NCBI GenBank assembly: GCA_027493525.1
Contig: JAOSKN010000001.1
Location: forward strand, 2,356,001 to 2,420,000
Direction: 5' to 3'
DNA: 64,000 bases
From: Planctomycetota bacterium
GTDB taxonomy: Bacteria; Planctomycetota; SZUA-567; H5-PLA8
The notes under the pieces were generated by a model, which searched no databases, had not been told where the DNA came from, and saw only the letters and a list, made by a program, of their open reading frames with translations. Position 1 is the stretch's first letter; the number at the start of each line of letters is the position of its first letter. Position numbers and translations under genes: made by a program. Shown here piece by piece: positions 63,642 to 64,000 of this stretch.

Positions 63642-64000
63642 ATGTCCCCCCTGCGCATCACCGTCTGGAACGAGTTCCGACACGAACGCACAAACGAGAA
63701 GGTCATTCAAATCTACCCCAAGGGCATCCACGAGGCCCTCGCCGCGCCGCTGCGCGAGGCCGGCGGCTTCGAGGTCGCTACCGCGACGCTCGACGAACCC
63801 GAGCACGGGCTCAGCGACGCGCGGCTCGACGCGACCGACGTGCTGCTCTGGTGGAGCCACATGGCGAACCGGGAGGTTTCCGACGAGCGCGCGCGGCAGG
63901 TCGTCGATCGGGTCTGGAAGGGGATGGGCCTCGTCGTGCTCCATTCGGGCCTGTTGGGCAAACCGTTCAAGCTGCTGATGGGCACCAGCGGCGAACTGAA
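63642..64000 (+). CDS. ThuA-domain protein (3' end beyond window)
   Basis: 119 codons visible from the ATG at 63642 (SPLRITVWNEFRHERTNEKV), preceded by CCGGAG. The pattern VIQIYPKGIHEALAAPLREA, VLLWWSHMANREVSDERARQ and GMGLVVLHSGLLGKPFKLLM is characteristic of ThuA (trehalose-utilisation) proteins, which have a class I glutamine-amidotransferase-like fold and are linked to sugar metabolism. The rest lies outside the window. Confidence 0.87.
   Translation, partial: MSPLRITVWNEFRHERTNEKVIQIYPKGIHEALAAPLREAGGFEVATATLDEPEHGLSDARLDATDVLLWWSHMANREVSDERARQVVDRVWKGMGLVVLHSGLLGKPFKLLMGTSGEL

Overview
High-GC bacterial chromosome segment with AT-rich islands in front of several genes. The gene content suggests an uncultured Planctomycetota/PVC-like or comparable polysaccharide-degrading lineage: ECF sigma factors paired with membrane anti-sigma proteins that carry large sensor domains, a Hanks-type kinase with a DLG motif, several von Willebrand A (vWA) proteins, PQQ-like beta-propellers, a heparinase-like lyase, a DUF4091 protein, a ThuA protein, two phytanoyl-CoA-dioxygenase-like proteins and secreted beta-helix proteins. 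This placement is inferred from gene families; no rRNA, tRNA or marker phylogeny is available. The window is probably from an uncultured genome assembly.

Layout. 0-3.5 kb: partial dGTPase, DUF2007-like membrane protein, AMP-forming ligase. 3.5-10.7 kb: a carbohydrate locus (GntR/LacI-type regulator, secreted DUF4091 protein, heparinase-like protein, PhyH oxygenase). 10.9-17 kb: two tandem TlpA-like thioredoxins, then a MerR-like regulator overlapping a VIT/vWA membrane protein. 17-20.3 kb: membrane protein, DUF4258/MqsA-type toxin-antitoxin pair, AraC regulator, IS200-like element. 20.4-23 kb: ECF sigma factor and an anti-sigma/FecR/PQQ-propeller protein. 23.4-31.4 kb: dihaem lipoprotein, YprB-like exonuclease, gltX, a PilB-like ATPase with an HTH domain, a propeller protein, a Ser/Thr kinase. 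31.7-47.5 kb: a second ECF sigma/anti-sigma-vWA pair followed by three tandem giant glycine-rich beta-helix surface proteins, the most unusual part of the window. 47.5-64 kb: ABC-2 permease, secreted transglutaminase, larC, a serine acetyltransferase-TrpC fusion, a zinc-ribbon/PhyH protein, a vWA protein, a scar of two truncated genes, a secreted beta-helix protein, an NtrC-type regulator, two related membrane proteins, an orphan Phd antitoxin, a DMFase-like protein and a partial ThuA.

Two cross-cutting patterns matter. First, at least thirteen single-base frameshifts lie in short homopolymers between 18 and 61 kb. Each restores a sensible protein when corrected, so several 'broken' genes are probably consensus errors. 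Second, two families of dispersed short repeats (heptads around GCGGAAT, and ACCACAGAG-type repeats) sit between genes and in two cases encode the C-terminal tail of a protein.
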